NCBI RefSeq assembly: GCF_000002995.4
Contig: NW_025062476.1
Location: forward strand, 11,468,501 to 11,532,500
Direction of reading: 5' to 3'
DNA from: Brugia malayi
Lineage: Eukaryota; Nematoda; Chromadorea; Rhabditida; Onchocercidae
DNA: 64,000 nt
The notes under the pieces are model-generated. The model made no database searches and was not told the DNA's origin. It saw nothing but the letters and a program-made list of their open reading frames with translations. Positions 61,436 through 64,000 of this stretch are shown in pieces; the first letter of the stretch is position 1; every line of letters starts with the position of its first letter. Both the position numbers and the translations under genes were made by a program.

Positions 61436-64000
61436 CTATTGAAGCATGTAATGAGCATCACGAAGATAAGATATTAGATCATCAAAATTGAAAAAATTCA
61501 CGATTAAATGTTCAAATGACTGCATCATCCAATCTGCAGTTAACTTTTCAATACGACGTTTCGATAAAAATAGCGGTTTACCTCGTCTAAAAAAAAAAGA
61601 GAAAATAAGAATTTCTGTATTTTTTAAAAAGAATGAAAAAAAATATTAAAGTTTCATAATAGAAAAGAACCTTAAATTACGGTCTTCCTCTCCATGAGCA
61701 TCCAAATAAACCGAACCCCAAAGTGCTGCCTTTCGATTACAAACTATCACAATCAGTGAGGTATTCAATGATAGAAAACATCCCACACCGCTACTACAAA
61801 TTAGTGCGTGCTAAAATTGAGTGAAATTATTGTTGAACAAGAAATCTGCCACAAATATTTTATATTATTATACAGATATTATTCTAATTTCCAACAGAAA
61901 AATTGATTTTCTCTTGGAAGTTTCTAATAGTGTATAAATGACATAAAATATTATCCTATTCATAGTATTTATATACTTTTGATAAAAAAAGAAAATAATA
62001 AGATATATAATGATTAGTGCTTCTTTTTTTCCTTACAACAACGGATAAAGTATTTCTTTGCAAAACAACATTCTTTTTTCTCAAAGAAAACTCTCTTCAT
62101 ATAATTAAAATTTGCTTATAAATCAATCTATAGATTACGATTTTAAAATTATTCATTTAAAAATGTAAAATGATTACTCGTTCCACTTCATTTGCAGAAA
62201 TAGTTTCAGTGGCTGATGTTGTGCAACAACTATCCAAGCATGAGAGTTGACCACAAAGAAGACAAATAAATGGCATTCGAGGGACTAATCCACATGCTAT
62301 GCAAGGAACTCCGAAAAATCGAGCAAATAAGTCATCGTAACTTTTTGGCAATGTAAGAAGCGTGAATCTACGCCATCCTAGTGGTTCCTTATGTAAATCC
62401 TATAACATACTGTAGAAAGAAGGAGTAAAAAAGTATAATTTGATAAATGCGTACATTATCACTTGAAATTATTAAATTCCTTTATTTAAAAAAAAAAAAT
62501 TAATACATTTTGACATAATATAAATTGCAAAAAAATATATGTTATAAAAGAACGGAAAAATCTACAATGGTTCATTCAATGATTATAAAATTATGCAACA
62601 ATTCATACCTCTATGAAATTTTTGCAGCTAATCCATCGCAGTACTGCATCGACCCATTTTTCAATATGAGCATAAGGTAAGAATTTAAGAGAAAGTTCGT
62701 CATTATCTGTAATTAATTATATTAAATAAAAGATAAATGTGAAAATATTCAGTGATAACCAGGAATTCCTAATTCATAGTCAGTGAAAATATTTGAGAAT
62801 ATTACGAGATCGATTATCTAATAAATTAATTATCACTAGTAATGCTCAATTACCAATGTATGCTTTTAATGCATTTAATAAACATGGCTCAATTAGCACA
62901 ATATTTCCTAAATTATTTGTCTTCTGTTTTCAATTATCACTTTAATGGTAAATTTAAATATTATAACAATCAGCTAAATGGTAGCTGCAGTAATATGAAA
63001 GAAATACCGATCATCAATAGGCAATATACAAGATGATAACCATTTCTATTTAAAAAATACAAGGTTTAAAAATAATTAGTATTGTCAGCATAATTAATAT
63101 TGTCAAATAACTACTTCGATTTAAAAGATAGTAAAATTGAAGATAATTAGTATTATCAGCAACTTATAAAAATTTATATAAAACGAGTACTTGTCAGCAA
63201 TTTATAAATTTCCATGAACGTTGCACGACTAATGCAATAATCCTGATCACATTTATATATACCACATTCATGCCATAATTGTGCAGTAAGACGAGATAAA
63301 TCTGCACAGGTATAATGTAAAGCTTTTTCAAAATCCACTTCATCCTTAAATTTTTTAATTTTAAAAATTTATTCTGAGAAATCTCTAGTATTCAGAAGCT
63401 TATCTACTCCAAAAATATTTCATCAGGAATTACTGAAGAATTCTACATTCACAATTTTGCACTATAATGAAATTCAACCAAGTTTGTTATCAAACTCACT
63501 CCATCTTCTAATAAGATATTTTCTGCTTTCAGATGACGAGAAAAAAGTCTGTTTATAACATTTTTAACAGCAAGTGTAAATACCTGAAAGAATAATTTCG
63601 ATGTTAAACACTTAAAATTCAACTAAGAATTCAAAAATCAGAAAAAAAAAGTGAAGCAAGCTGACAGTAATGCATCATTGTAATTAGCATGAAATAAATG
63701 GAATTGAGTGTTACAAGGATTTTATGTAAACTAATACCTCATTACTCAATTTCAAACTTTCTGTTCTCCCCAGCTGTGATAACGGCATATGCAAGGCTGC
63801 CACAATCGCTGTACGAACAATTCCCGCATACAGAATTACCTGGTAAACAAATGACAATAAACCTGAAAAGCAGAAAATAAACAAAGCTTGAAACAAAATG
63901 AAGTCTGGAAGAATTTTACAATCTAATTTTAGGCTCAAATCAATTTTTTAATAAATTAAAAAATAAGTTTTCGAAGAATAAAATCAACCGGAAGATTCTG
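61436..64000 (-). CDS. UBR3: UBR3-type E3 ubiquitin ligase, 3' part
   Basis: The gene runs off the right edge of the window. Exons (minus): about 64000-63989 (partial, inferred from phase and a GT donor), 63862-63738, 63583-63500, 63344-63191, 62706-62609, 62399-62178, 61810-61671, 61586-61436; TAG stop. The visible part is about 330 residues. It reads YTCADLSRLTAQLWHECGI, a C-terminal zinc cluster (CIACGLVPRMPFICLLCG and CLDSCC), then LWGSVYLDAHGEEDRNLRRG and KPLFLSKRRI. This is the conserved C-terminal end of UBR3. The RING and UBR box must lie outside the window. Exon boundaries and phases match the downstream paralogue exon for exon: 125/125, 84/96, 154/154, 98/104, 222/204, 140/140 and 151/115 bases. 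It keeps more of the conserved residues than that copy, so it is probably the functional orthologue. Confidence 0.9.

Noticed and set aside
1..64000. tRNA, rRNA, spliced-leader and other structured RNA genes
   Set aside because: No A/B box pair, no rRNA-like GC-rich conserved stretch and no known spliced-leader sequence were recognised on either strand by eye. A covariance-model search would be needed to be certain.

Overview
This is a very AT-rich eukaryotic window. Its genes are split into many exons of about 75-240 bp, with T-rich introns and acceptors ending TTTCAG or TTTAG. The gene set is animal: a synaptotagmin-type C2 protein, DNA ligase III, USP19, ASCC1, GPS2 and UBR3. Together with the splice style and a BEL/Pao relic, this suggests a nematode, perhaps a filarial one. 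That assignment is inference; no ribosomal, mitochondrial or spliced-leader marker is present to confirm it.

Layout. Bases 1-13.87 kb hold no supportable gene: AT-rich DNA, CT/GA microsatellites and one fold-back element near 6.4-6.66 kb. A 5-exon gene at 13.88-16.43 kb (+) encodes a degenerate C2B-type protein. An 11-exon DNA ligase III gene lies at 17.63-21.12 kb (-), with an intact catalytic core but no DNA-binding domain. A 21-exon USP19-type deubiquitinase follows at 23.78-35.94 kb (+), with CS domain, USP core and inserted MYND finger. A 10-exon ASCC1 gene is at 38.10-42.33 kb (-). A 5-exon GPS2-like gene is at 43.74-45.31 kb (+). A broken BEL/Pao integrase relic is at 46.1-46.87 kb (+). 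Two tandem UBR3-type E3 ligase genes lie on the minus strand at 49.35-58.27 kb and 61.44 kb to the window edge. The second is cut by the edge. The first looks like a complete, divergent, N-terminally short copy.

For every main gene the exon joins were checked base by base: donor and acceptor dinucleotides, codon phase, and absence of stops. They give about 295 aa (C2 protein), 496 aa (LIG3, first join uncertain), 1010 aa (USP19), 389 aa (ASCC1), 194 aa (GPS2-like) and about 700 aa (first UBR3 copy, N-terminus uncertain).

Genes alternate in convergent and divergent pairs, with no sign of an operon. Two themes recur: ubiquitin (USP19 and the UBR3 pair) and DNA repair (LIG3; ASCC1, a subunit of the ASCC complex in alkylation repair). 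Nothing in the sequence shows these are functionally linked here.

The most notable observations are the tandem UBR3 pair with near-identical dispersed repeats lying 3' of each copy, a ligase III without its DNA-binding domain, a GC-richer 21-bp tandem-repeat block open on both strands, a decayed exon duplication in a USP19 intron, and frame-preserving candidate alternative exons in LIG3 and USP19.
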